A stretch of DNA of 15,410 nt from ZC4RG30 sp041168985 (GTDB taxonomy: Bacteria > Pseudomonadota > Gammaproteobacteria > Steroidobacterales > Steroidobacteraceae): NCBI GenBank assembly GCA_041168985.1, contig JBEEKA010000238.1, forward strand, positions 1 through 15,410, read 5' to 3'. Positions 1 to 6,656 of this stretch are shown piece by piece (position 1 is the first letter of the stretch; each line of letters begins with the position of its first letter). Made by a program: the position numbers and the translations under genes. The notes under the pieces are model-generated. The model saw nothing but the letters and a program-made list of their open reading frames with translations. It ran no database searches and had not been told where the DNA came from.

Positions 1-986
1 AGTTCAACGAGACGCTTTGCGCGTTCGATCGCCAGCTCGGCGACGATGGTGTGGTCTTCGGCGGGACGGTCGAAGGTGGAGGCGATGACCTCACCCTTGA
101 CCGAACGCTGCATGTCGGTGACTTCTTCGGGACGCTCATCGACGAGCACGACCATGAGGTGGACCTCAGGATTGTTCTCGGTGATGGCGTTGGCGATTGA
201 CTGCAGCACCATGGTCTTGCCGGCCTTCGGCGGCGACACGATGAGGCCGCGCTGACCCTTGCCGATCGGCGAGACGAGGTCGATCGTGCGGGCCGTGAGG
301 TCCTCCGTCGAACCATTGCCACGCTGCAGCTTGAGGCGCTGCGTCGGGTGCAGCGGCGTCAGGTTCTCGAAGAGGACCTTGTTGCGCGCACTGTCCGGCG
401 AATCGAAATTGATTTCGCCGACTTTCATCAGCGCGAAGTAGCGCTCGCCTTCCTTCGGCGGACGGATCAGTCCGGAGAGCGAGTCGCCGGTGCGCAGGTT
501 GAAGCGGCGCACCTGGCTCGGGCTGATGTAGATATCGTCCGGGCCGGCGAGGTAACTGCTGTCGGCCGAACGCAGGAAGCCGAAACCGTCCTGCAGGATC
601 TCGAGCACGCCTTCGCCGTAGATCGGCTCGCCGTTGCGCGAGTGGGCGCGCAGGATGTTGAAGATGATGTCCTGCTTGCGCGAGCGGGCAATGCTTTCGA
701 GTCCCATCGACTCGGCCAGCTTGACCAGCTGGTTGATCGGCTTCGCCTTGAGCTCGTTGAGGCTCATCGACTTGCGCGACAGCGCCAGCTCGGCCGGGCT
801 TACGATCTCGTTTTCGGCGTCGAACGGTTCCGGCTCGTAGATCTCGTCCGGACGCCCGCCGACGTTGCCGTTGGCGCCGCCGCGGTGGTCACCGCCACCG
901 CCACGGTTGCCATCGCGGTGGCGCTGGCCGCCACCCTTGCCCTGTCGATTGCGGCCGCCCTGGCCGCCGCCGAGATAGCCTCTCAC
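1..986 (-). CDS. rho: Transcription termination factor Rho (C-terminus cut by window edge)
   Basis: Rho is the hexameric RNA-dependent ATPase/translocase that ends transcription and acts on nascent RNA in the cytoplasm. The window encodes about 328 residues; roughly the last 170 lie beyond the left edge. Seen: a Gly/Arg/Asn-rich low-complexity stretch (about residues 2-50), an acidic linker, the Rho N-terminal domain starting MSLNELK near residue 74, the RNA-binding cold-shock-like domain with GFGFLR and YLAGPDDIY, and the Walker A motif PPKAGKT with its Lys/Thr at about residues 257-258. The last visible residues (AKRLVE) match the mid-ATPase region of E. coli Rho. The GTG start at 986 is chosen because it overlaps the thioredoxin stop as GTGA and the frame stays open through the extension. 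The ATG at 767 (MSLNELK, equivalent to the E. coli start) is the alternative, but it has no visible ribosome binding site. Identity is very sure; the start is less so. Confidence 0.95.
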   Translation of the reverse strand, partial: MRGYLGGGQGGRNRQGKGGGQRHRDGNRGGGGDHRGGANGNVGGRPDEIYEPEPFDAENEIVSPAELALSRKSMSLNELKAKPINQLVKLAESMGLESIARSRKQDIIFNILRAHSRNGEPIYGEGVLEILQDGFGFLRSADSSYLAGPDDIYISPSQVRRFNLRTGDSLSGLIRPPKEGERYFALMKVGEINFDSPDSARNKVLFENLTPLHPTQRLKLQRGNGSTEDLTARTIDLVSPIGKGQRGLIVSPPKAGKTMVLQSIANAITENNPEVHLMVVLVDERPEEVTDMQRSVKGEVIASTFDRPAEDHTIVAELAIERAKRLVE

Positions 987-1312
987 AGGTTGCTGTCCAG
1001 GAAGGTCGCCAGCTGCGACTTCGACAGGGCGCCGACCTTCTGGGCCTCCACCGTGCCGTTCTTGAAGAGGATCAGCGTCGGAATGCCGCGGATGCCGAAC
1101 TTCGGCGGCGTCTGCGGGTTTTCGTCGATATTGAGCTTGGCGATCTTCAGGCGGCCCTGGTACTCGCTGGCGATCTCGTCGAGCATCGGGGCGATCATCT
1201 TGCAGGGACCGCACCACTCGGCCCAGAAATCCAGCAGGACGGGCTCGGGGGACTTGAGGACGTCGTTTTCGAAGGACGCGTCCGACGTATGGACGATCAA
1301 CGGACTGCTCAC
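983..1312 (-). CDS. trxA: Thioredoxin 1
   Basis: This small cytoplasmic dithiol-disulfide oxidoreductase gives electrons to ribonucleotide reductase, PAPS reductase and other partners and is recycled by thioredoxin reductase. The 109-residue protein has the active site WCGPC (Cys34 and Cys37), the cis-proline loop GIRGIPT (Pro78), the buried DFWAEW strand and the C-terminal KVGALSK motif. Length and sequence closely match E. coli TrxA (109 residues). The start is a GTG at 1312, supported by CTGGAGG about 8 bases upstream. An in-frame ATG at 1399 would add 29 residues unlike any thioredoxin N-terminus. The stop overlaps the putative rho start (GTGA), so rho may be translationally coupled to it. 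The order rhlB (divergent) / trxA / rho is a known arrangement in gammaproteobacteria. Confidence 0.97.
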   Translation of the reverse strand: MSSPLIVHTSDASFENDVLKSPEPVLLDFWAEWCGPCKMIAPMLDEIASEYQGRLKIAKLNIDENPQTPPKFGIRGIPTLILFKNGTVEAQKVGALSKSQLATFLDSNL

Positions 1313-1521
1313 GGATTGGCCTCCAGATGTGCCGAGTGAGATTGGATTTGCGGAGGGAGCCGGGATGTCTGCGGGCCGGGGTTTGAAATCCCGCGCCACG
1401 GACCGGGCTCTAGCGGTTAGACTGCGTGTTTAGGATTGGGTGCTGGGGCGACAGAAGGTCGCCTAGTTCTTGGCTGCTTTTTTAGCCTGTCCCGGTCCGT
1501 TTTGCAAGCAAGCTACAAACC
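1313..1521. promoter_or_regulatory. Divergent control region between trxA and rhlB
   Basis: These 209 bases separate the divergent trxA and rhlB starts and must hold the promoters for both, yet I cannot pick convincing -35/-10 pairs. Two small inverted repeats lie on the rhlB side. One is GGCGAC/GTCGCC (1447-1452 with 1458-1463, 5-base loop). The other is GGCT/AGCC (1472-1475 with 1484-1487), whose loop holds six T. RhlB has no clear Shine-Dalgarno sequence before its ATG, whereas trxA has GGAGG. The role of the hairpins is unknown. Confidence 0.4.
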
Positions 1522-3177
1522 ATGATCATAAAGTTCATCAAGAAACTCCTCGGCCTCGGTGGCACTCCAGCCGCCGGCGCCCCCGCGCCGACGGCCCAGC
1601 GCCCGGCCGGCGACACCCCATCCGAAGACGGCCAGCGCCGCCGGCGATCCCGTGGCGGACGCGGCCGGGGACGGGGCGGCGAAGGGCGCAACGCCCAGCC
1701 CGACCGACCGGCCCAGGATGCCGCCCCCGAAGAGGGTGCGGAGCCGGCGCCGGCAACCCGCCCGCGCCGCGAGGAACGCGGCGGCGAGCGTCGGGGCGGC
1801 CGCGGCCGTGGCCGCGACGAGCGCGGCGAGCGCGGCGAGCGCGAGGACAGGGGTCCGCCGCGGGCGGCGCCTCAGGCACCGAAGCCGAAGCCGGTCGCCG
1901 TCGACCCGGATTCGCCGACCTATGACAGCTTCGGTCTCGCGCCCCAGGTCATGCAGGGTGTCGCCGAGGCGGGCTTCACCCACTGCACGCCGATCCAGGC
2001 ACAGACCCTGCCCTTCGCGCTGGTCGGCCGCGACGTCGCCGGCCAGGCCCAGACGGGCACCGGCAAGACGGCCGCCTTCCTCGTCTCGATGTACCAGACG
2101 CTGGTGACGAAGCCGCCGCGCGAGGGCCGCTCGGCCACCGCGATCCGCGGCATCTGCATCGCGCCGACGCGCGAACTCGCCGTCCAGATCCACAACGACG
2201 CGATCGTGCTGGGCAAGCACACCGGCCTGAAGCTGGCCTGCGTGTTCGGCGGCGTGGACTACGACAAGCAGCGCAAGCAGTTCGACGACGGCGTGGACGT
2301 GCTGATCGGCACGCCGGGCCGCATCATCGACTTCTTCAAGCAGGGCGTGTTCGACCTGCGCCACGTCGAAGTCGTGGTGCTGGATGAAGCCGACCGCATG
2401 TTCGACCTCGGCTTCATCGACGACATCCGCTACATGCTGCGCAAGATGCCCCCGCCGGCGCAGCGCCAGTCGATGCTGTTCTCGGCCACGCTGTCGCAGC
2501 GCGTGCTGGAACTGGCCTACGAGGACATGAACGAGCCCGATCTCGTCCGCATCGAGCCGGACCGCATCACGGCCGACAAGGTCCGCCAGCTGATCTACTT
2601 CCCGGCGATGGAAGAGAAGTTCCCGCTGCTGATCGGGCTCATCCGCAAGGAAGACGCCCATCGCACGATGGTCTTCGTGAACACGCGCCGCATGGCCGAC
2701 CGCCTGGAAGACGTCCTCCGCGCGAACGGCATCAATGCCCAGGCGATCTCGGGCGACGTGCCGCAAAACAAGCGGCTGCGTTACCTGAAGGAATTCCACA
2801 GCGGCGAACTGGCCGTGCTGATCGCGACGGACGTCGCCTCACGCGGCCTGCACATCCCGGACGTGAGCCACGTCTACAACTTCGACCTGCCGCAGGACTG
2901 CGCGGATTACGTCCATCGCATCGGTCGCACGGCGCGTGCGGGTGCCGAAGGCGACGCGATCAGCTTCGGCTGCGAGGACTACGCGCAGTGCCTGCCGGAG
3001 ATCGAGAAGTACATCGGCCACACGATCCCGCGCGGCACGATTTCGGCCGACATCCTGGCCCCGGACCTGAAGTTCCCGCCACGCCGTCCGCGTGAGGACG
3101 AGCCGCCGCGCCGCGGTGGCGGACGTCCGGGCGGTGGTGGTGGCCGTCGCCCGCCCCCGCGCGGCGGACGTCGCTAA
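1522..3177 (+). CDS. rhlB: ATP-dependent RNA helicase RhlB, with Arg/Gly-rich tails
   Basis: RhlB is the DEAD-box helicase that unwinds RNA for the RNA degradosome. The 551-residue product has all helicase motifs in order: FGLAPQVMQG (Q-motif region, about 137-146), AQTGTGK (motif I, 176-182), PTRELA (215-220), TPGR (264-267), DEAD (288-291), SAT (321-323), ATDVASRGLHIP (435-446) and HRIGRT (465-470). RhlB-type signatures include GRDVAGQAQTGTGK, DEADRMFDLGFI and the IEKYIGH.IP stretch after the core. It is longer than E. coli RhlB (421 residues). The excess is mainly an N-terminal insert (about 15-125) rich in Arg, Gly, Glu and Pro. A short Arg/Gly tail closes the protein (520-551). Residues 1-11 (MIIKFIKKLLG) look like a basic amphipathic helix. 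The neighbourhood with trxA and rho supports the assignment. The ATG at 1522 has no obvious ribosome binding site. Confidence 0.93.
   Translation: MIIKFIKKLLGLGGTPAAGAPAPTAQRPAGDTPSEDGQRRRRSRGGRGRGRGGEGRNAQPDRPAQDAAPEEGAEPAPATRPRREERGGERRGGRGRGRDERGERGEREDRGPPRAAPQAPKPKPVAVDPDSPTYDSFGLAPQVMQGVAEAGFTHCTPIQAQTLPFALVGRDVAGQAQTGTGKTAAFLVSMYQTLVTKPPREGRSATAIRGICIAPTRELAVQIHNDAIVLGKHTGLKLACVFGGVDYDKQRKQFDDGVDVLIGTPGRIIDFFKQGVFDLRHVEVVVLDEADRMFDLGFIDDIRYMLRKMPPPAQRQSMLFSATLSQRVLELAYEDMNEPDLVRIEPDRITADKVRQLIYFPAMEEKFPLLIGLIRKEDAHRTMVFVNTRRMADRLEDVLRANGINAQAISGDVPQNKRLRYLKEFHSGELAVLIATDVASRGLHIPDVSHVYNFDLPQDCADYVHRIGRTARAGAEGDAISFGCEDYAQCLPEIEKYIGHTIPRGTISADILAPDLKFPPRRPREDEPPRRGGGRPGGGGGRRPPPRGGRR
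1819..1843 (+). repeat. 9-base tandem repeat inside rhlB
   Basis: The unit GAGCGCGGC occurs twice perfectly (1819-1836) and continues for seven more bases. It encodes a repeated Glu-Arg-Gly triplet within the disordered N-terminal insert of RhlB. Because the unit is a multiple of three, slippage would change the length of the insert without a frameshift. Confidence 0.7.
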
Positions 3178-3187
3178 CCCCGGCGCT

Positions 3188-3853
3188 TCAGGCCAGGTCC
3201 GCGACTGCAAAGACCCACGGGAACTCCGTGGGTCGCGACTTTTCCGGCTGGCTCGTGTCCGGTCGCGTGACCGCGATCGGGTGGGCGATGCCCGCGGCCC
3301 GCGCCGCACGCAGTACGTTCAGGTTGTCGTCGATGAAGGCCGTGCGCTGCGGATCGAAGTGCTCGATCTGGCGAAAGCCGACCCAGAACCGCGGATCTTC
3401 CTTCGGCGCGCCGAAAGGATGCGAGCTGTATGCCGCATCCAGGTAATCCGTCACCGGCACCTGCGTCATCTTGATGCGCAGGGTCTCGGGATGGGAGTTC
3501 GTGGCCAGAACCAGCCGGCGCCCCTTCGCCTTCTGACGCAGCAGGAATTCCCGTGCGCCGGGCAACCAGGCCACATGCCCGGCGTTCTCGGTCTTCAGGC
3601 GCGAGAGGTCCATGCCGAGCGCCTCGGACCAGTGGTCGAGGCAGTACCAGGGCAGCGTCCCTTCCACCGCCCGAAGTCGCGGCATGATCTCGCCGAGCGC
3701 CTGCTGCACGGACAGGCCATGAAGCTCGCCATAGGCTTCCGGCACGACCACGCCCCAGAAGCGGTTATCGAAGGCCAGGTCGAGCAGCGTGCCGTCCAGG
3801 TCCAGCAGCAGCGTGTCGACATGGTCCGGAATGTACGGCGGGTCATGGGTCAT
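3188..3853 (-). CDS. yrfG: HAD-family GMP/IMP nucleotidase (YrfG-like)
   Basis: YrfG-type HAD hydrolases are cytoplasmic Mg-dependent 5'-nucleotidases with preference for GMP and IMP, acting in purine turnover. The 221-residue protein carries motif I DLDGT (Asp18 nucleophile, Asp20 acid/base), motif II with Thr118 in LVLATNSH, the motif III lysine in FGAPKED (Lys151) and motif IV FIDDN (Asp175, Asp176). The stretch LLDLAFDNRFWG, then WYCLDHWSEALG in the cap region, matches E. coli YrfG (222 residues) closely. The start ATG at 3853 gives the family length. An ATG at 4075 would add 74 residues antisense to rnm and is rejected. Its 3' end is convergent with rhlB (10 bases apart) and contains the rhlB terminator-like hairpin. 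No Shine-Dalgarno sequence is visible; the mRNA may be leaderless. Confidence 0.88.
   Translation of the reverse strand: MTHDPPYIPDHVDTLLLDLDGTLLDLAFDNRFWGVVVPEAYGELHGLSVQQALGEIMPRLRAVEGTLPWYCLDHWSEALGMDLSRLKTENAGHVAWLPGAREFLLRQKAKGRRLVLATNSHPETLRIKMTQVPVTDYLDAAYSSHPFGAPKEDPRFWVGFRQIEHFDPQRTAFIDDNLNVLRAARAAGIAHPIAVTRPDTSQPEKSRPTEFPWVFAVADLA
3212..3243 (+). terminator. Possible intrinsic terminator of rhlB, inside yrfG
   Basis: A perfect 9-base-pair stem (GACCCACGG at 3212-3220 with CCGTGGGTC at 3226-3234, 5-base loop) begins 35 bases after the rhlB stop. Five bases later comes a run of four T (3240-3243). The T run is short and not adjacent, so the terminator would be weak. The hairpin lies in the last codons of the convergent yrfG. 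Confidence 0.45.
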
Positions 3854-3860
3854 CGCCGCG

Positions 3861-3867
3861 TATGATA
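3861..3867. promoter_or_regulatory. Symmetric -10 element shared by yrfG and rnm (predicted)
   Basis: The bases TATGATA read as TATGAT on the plus strand (3861-3866) and as TATCAT on the minus strand (3867-3862). Both are one mismatch from the consensus TATAAT. The rnm ATG begins 9 bases after one hexamer and the yrfG ATG 8 bases after the other, so transcripts starting at the usual distance would have almost no leader. Neither gene has a Shine-Dalgarno sequence in the 22-base gap. I see no convincing -35 box on either side. Confidence 0.45.
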
Positions 3868-3875
3868 GCCCCGAC

Positions 3876-4718
3876 ATGCAACGCCTTATCGACCTGCACA
3901 CCCACACGCGGCATTCGGATGGCGTCCTCTCGCCAGTCGAGCTCGTGGCCCGGGCAGCAGGCAGGCAGGTCGCCGTGCTGGCCCTCACGGACCACGACAC
4001 GATGGCCGGCTGCAACGCAGCCGCTCTGGAATGTGCCGGGACGCAGATCCGCTTCGTACCCGGGGCCGAACTCACGGCCGGATGGCGCGGACAGGAGATC
4101 CATGTTGTCGGCCTCGCGCTGCGGGCGGGAGAGGAAACACTTCGCGCCTACCTCGACGACGTACTGGCCCGGCGCCGCAATCGCGTGGCGGCGATCGGCG
4201 AGAAACTGCGCCGCGAGCGGACGCTCGGCGGGTTCGATCCGTCGGTCGCGGTACTGGCGGGCGACGCGGTCCCCACGCGCATGCACGTCGCGCGCGAGCT
4301 CGTCCGCGCGGGGCATGCGCGGGGCACGCAGGATGCCTTCAACCGCTACCTGGCCCGACGTACCGCCGGTCACGTGCCGCAGGAGTGGCCGGCCGTGGAG
4401 TCCGCGGTGGCCGCGATCCATGCAGCCGGCGGACTGGCCGTGCTTGCCCACCCCCATCGTTACAAGCTGTCGAACGGCGCGCTGCGCGAGCTCTGCGACC
4501 GGTTCCGCGCCTGCGGTGGCGCCGGCATGGAAGTCAGCATCGCCGGTCAATCTCCCAACGACCTCTCGCGGCTGGCAAGGCTGGCCCGGCAGACCGGGCT
4601 TGCCGGCTCCGTGGCGTCGGACTTCCACGAGCCGGGCATGCCGTGGCGCCCGGTAGGTCGCTCCGATAAGCTACCGGACGGCGTCGAACCGCTGGTGGAT
4701 CGGCTCCCGCCGCCTTGA
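3876..4718 (+). CDS. rnm: PHP-domain 5'-3' exoribonuclease / 3',5'-nucleotide phosphatase (RNase AM family)
   Basis: In E. coli this family (YciV/RNase AM) trims rRNA 5' ends and also acts on short RNAs and 3',5'-bisphosphonucleotides, using metal ions held by a PHP domain. The 280-residue protein shows the PHP metal-ligand motifs: DLHTHT (His8, His10), SDG (Asp15), LTDHDT (Asp39, His40), GAE (Glu65), EIHVVG (His76), LAHPHRY (His192) and SDFHEP (Asp249, His251). The EIHVVGL, YLARRTAGHVPQEW and QSPND segments match E. coli YciV along its length. The ATG at 3876 puts the first metal motif at residue 6, as in the family. The in-frame ATG at 3789 would overlap yrfG. It opens the plus-strand operon, with the next gene 15 bases downstream. 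Confidence 0.9.
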   Translation: MQRLIDLHTHTRHSDGVLSPVELVARAAGRQVAVLALTDHDTMAGCNAAALECAGTQIRFVPGAELTAGWRGQEIHVVGLALRAGEETLRAYLDDVLARRRNRVAAIGEKLRRERTLGGFDPSVAVLAGDAVPTRMHVARELVRAGHARGTQDAFNRYLARRTAGHVPQEWPAVESAVAAIHAAGGLAVLAHPHRYKLSNGALRELCDRFRACGGAGMEVSIAGQSPNDLSRLARLARQTGLAGSVASDFHEPGMPWRPVGRSDKLPDGVEPLVDRLPPP

Positions 4719-4733
4719 AGGACGCCCGCCGAC

Positions 4734-4961
4734 ATGTCGGATGACACGCAGGACAACGTCGACCACGAACTGTTCCGGAACATCGAGCGGCTGAGGCAGC
4801 TGCGCATCGAGCACCGCGACCTTGACCAGGTGATCGAGCGTCTGTCGATGGATTTCCGCACCGATGAACTGCAACTGCGGCGGCTCAAGAAGCGCAAGCT
4901 GATGCTCAAGGACCAGATCCAGCGCCTCGAAAGCCAGTCGATTCCGGACCTCAATGCCTGA
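4734..4961 (+). CDS. Small coiled-coil protein, DUF465/YdcH-like
   Basis: This 75-residue, highly charged, all-helical protein has no cysteine and no signal or membrane segment. Its HRDLDQVIERLS segment followed by LQLRRLKKRKLMLKDQIQRL resembles DUF465 (YdcH) proteins, where a first helix is joined to a second with a basic LKK.KL.LKD core. The function of the family is not known to me. A GAAGGA sequence lies 11 bases upstream of the ATG. Its last eight bases overlap the start of the MscS-like gene, so the two are probably translated together. SlyX is a similar-sized alternative but fits the LKK.KL.LKDQI core less well. Confidence 0.7.
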   Translation: MSDDTQDNVDHELFRNIERLRQLRIEHRDLDQVIERLSMDFRTDELQLRRLKKRKLMLKDQIQRLESQSIPDLNA

Positions 4962-6249
4962 CCCGAGCGTACTTCTCCAGGACCTGGCGACTCCGCACGG
5001 ACTCGCGCAGTTCGTCGCCATCGCGCTGGCGACGCTCGCCGCCATCGCCTGCGGGCACATCTCGCGGGTCCTCCAGCGCCGCAATGCCCGGCGTGACGGC
5101 AGCGCCGCTGCCGCGGTGGACGGACTCCTGCTGGCCATAGCGCCGGCCACCGGGATACTCGTGCTGTTCGCCGGCAACCTGATGCTCGGCAGGAGCGGAC
5201 CGGCTTCCTCCCCCTGGATGGACCTCGCGCTGAATGCGGCTGTCACGCTGCTTGCCGTGCGCCTTGCCGTCTTCACGCTCTCGCTGCCCTTCGGCCGCGA
5301 GAGCTGGCTGCGGCACCACGAACACACGATCACCTTCGTGCTGTGGGTCCTCGTCTGCGGCTGGGTACAGGGCTGGATGGGCTTCCTCGAGGAATCGCTC
5401 GACGCCGTCGACCTGATGCCCGGCAAGACACGCTTCTCGCTGTGGGCGCTGCTCAAGAGCATCGTCGTCGTCACGATGTTCCTGTTCGTATCCAGCCTCG
5501 TGTCGCGCAGCGTCGAACGGCGCGTGATGAAGATCGAGTCCATCGCGCTGTCGACCCGCCTCGGCATCACGAAATTCACCTACTTCTTCCTGATGACGCT
5601 GGGCGTGCTGATCGGCGTGAACGCCGCCGGCGTGGACCTCACCGCGCTGACCGTGCTGACCGGCGCGGTCGGTATCGGACTGGGTTTCGGCCTGCAGGCC
5701 ATCGCCAGCAATTTCGTCAGTGGCTTCGTATTGCTGATGGACAAATCGATCAAGCCCGGGGATGTCATCAGCTTCACCGGCACGACCGGCACGAGCACCG
5801 AGAATTTCGGCTGGGTGCAGGAACTGCGCGGCCGTTACGTCGTCGTGCGCGACCGGGATGGCGTCGAGACACTGGTCCCCAACCAGAACCTCATCACCAC
5901 GCCGGTCATCAACTGGAGCTACTCCGACCGCAAGGTGCGCCTGAAGCTCCCGGTACGCATCAGTTACCACGATGACCCCGAGCACGCCCTCGCGGTGCTG
6001 CTGGAGGCCGCGAAGTGCAGTCCCCGCGTGTTGCGCGATCCCGAGCCGGTTTCGCGGCTCATGCACTTCAGCGACAACGGCATCGACCTGGAACTGCGTT
6101 TCTGGATCGCCGATCCGCAGAACGGCGTGAACAACGTGCGTTCGGACGTGAATCGCGCGATCTGGAAGCAGTTCAAGGACAACGGCATCACGATCCCGGT
6201 TGCCCAGCGCGACGTGCGCATGGTGTCCACGCGGGGCGGCGGGCCGTGA
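4954..6249 (+). CDS. MscS-family mechanosensitive ion channel
   Basis: A member of the MscS family of inner-membrane channels that open under membrane tension and protect against osmotic downshock. The 431-residue protein has about six hydrophobic segments (roughly 17-36, 56-78, 89-111, 125-143, 164-183, 206-222). The pore-lining helix follows (about 231-260), rich in Gly/Ala and ending in GLGFGLQAIASNFVSG. Next comes the beta domain (KPGDVISF, then VPNQNLITTPVINW) and a cytoplasmic alpha/beta domain ending near 420. It is longer than E. coli MscS (286 residues), so it is one of the larger MscS-like proteins with extra N-terminal helices. Its ATG overlaps the upstream small gene by eight bases, and its stop overlaps the arfB start as GTGA. 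Confidence 0.9.
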   Translation: MPDPSVLLQDLATPHGLAQFVAIALATLAAIACGHISRVLQRRNARRDGSAAAAVDGLLLAIAPATGILVLFAGNLMLGRSGPASSPWMDLALNAAVTLLAVRLAVFTLSLPFGRESWLRHHEHTITFVLWVLVCGWVQGWMGFLEESLDAVDLMPGKTRFSLWALLKSIVVVTMFLFVSSLVSRSVERRVMKIESIALSTRLGITKFTYFFLMTLGVLIGVNAAGVDLTALTVLTGAVGIGLGFGLQAIASNFVSGFVLLMDKSIKPGDVISFTGTTGTSTENFGWVQELRGRYVVVRDRDGVETLVPNQNLITTPVINWSYSDRKVRLKLPVRISYHDDPEHALAVLLEAAKCSPRVLRDPEPVSRLMHFSDNGIDLELRFWIADPQNGVNNVRSDVNRAIWKQFKDNGITIPVAQRDVRMVSTRGGGP

Positions 6250-6656
6250 AGCCTTTCGTGCTGGCCGAGTCCGACTACACGCTGGCCTTCGTGAAATCGG
6301 CCGGGCCGGGCGGCCAGAACGTCAACAAACTGGCCACGGCGGCGCAACTGCGCTTCGACCTCGCCGGCAACACCACGCTGGGTGACAGCGCGAAGGCGCG
6401 ACTGCGGGTGATCGCAGGCCGTCGACTGACGGACAGCGGCGAAATCCTCATCATCGCCCGCGACCACCGGACGCAGGAGGGGAACCGGCGCGAGGCCCTG
6501 GACCGCCTGCACGCGATGATCGCCGCAGCACGCGTCGAGCCCAAGGCCCGCCGCGCGACCAAGCCGACGCGTGCTTCGAAGGAAAAGCGCCTCGCTGGCA
6601 AGGCGCGCGACACGCGCGTGAAGCGCCTGCGGGGCCGGGTCCGGGACCAGGACTGA
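6246..6656 (+). CDS. arfB: Alternative ribosome-rescue peptidyl-tRNA hydrolase ArfB
   Basis: ArfB frees ribosomes stalled at the end of mRNAs without stop codons by hydrolysing peptidyl-tRNA. The 136-residue protein has the catalytic GGQ in SAGPGGQNVNK (GGQ at 22-24). It lacks the codon-recognition domain of true release factors. The basic C-terminal tail (KARRATKPTRASKEKRLAGK, then VKRLRGRVR) is the ArfB tail that enters the empty mRNA channel. E. coli ArfB is 140 residues. The GTG start at 6246 overlaps the stop of the channel gene (GTGA) and places GGQ at the family distance from the N-terminus. The stop overlaps the glpD ATG by one base (TGATG), so arfB and glpD are probably coupled. Confidence 0.93.
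   Translation: MKPFVLAESDYTLAFVKSAGPGGQNVNKLATAAQLRFDLAGNTTLGDSAKARLRVIAGRRLTDSGEILIIARDHRTQEGNRREALDRLHAMIAAARVEPKARRATKPTRASKEKRLAGKARDTRVKRLRGRVRDQD

Noticed and set aside
983..1399. Thioredoxin starting at the ATG at 1399
   Set aside because: The extra 29 residues do not resemble a thioredoxin N-terminus or a signal peptide, while GTG at 1312 has a good GGAGG and gives the exact family length.
348..1433. A 361-residue plus-strand open frame
   Set aside because: Antisense to rho and trxA.
1513..2799. A 428-residue minus-strand open frame
   Set aside because: Antisense to rhlB; composition is the mirror of the RG-rich and helicase codons.
4691..4698. GCTGGTGG (E. coli Chi sequence), also at 7456-7463
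   Set aside because: Chi is species-specific and this 8-mer is expected by chance in GC-rich coding DNA.
4734..4961. Small gene as SlyX
   Set aside because: Size is similar, but the LKK.KL.LKDQI core and helix order fit DUF465/YdcH better.
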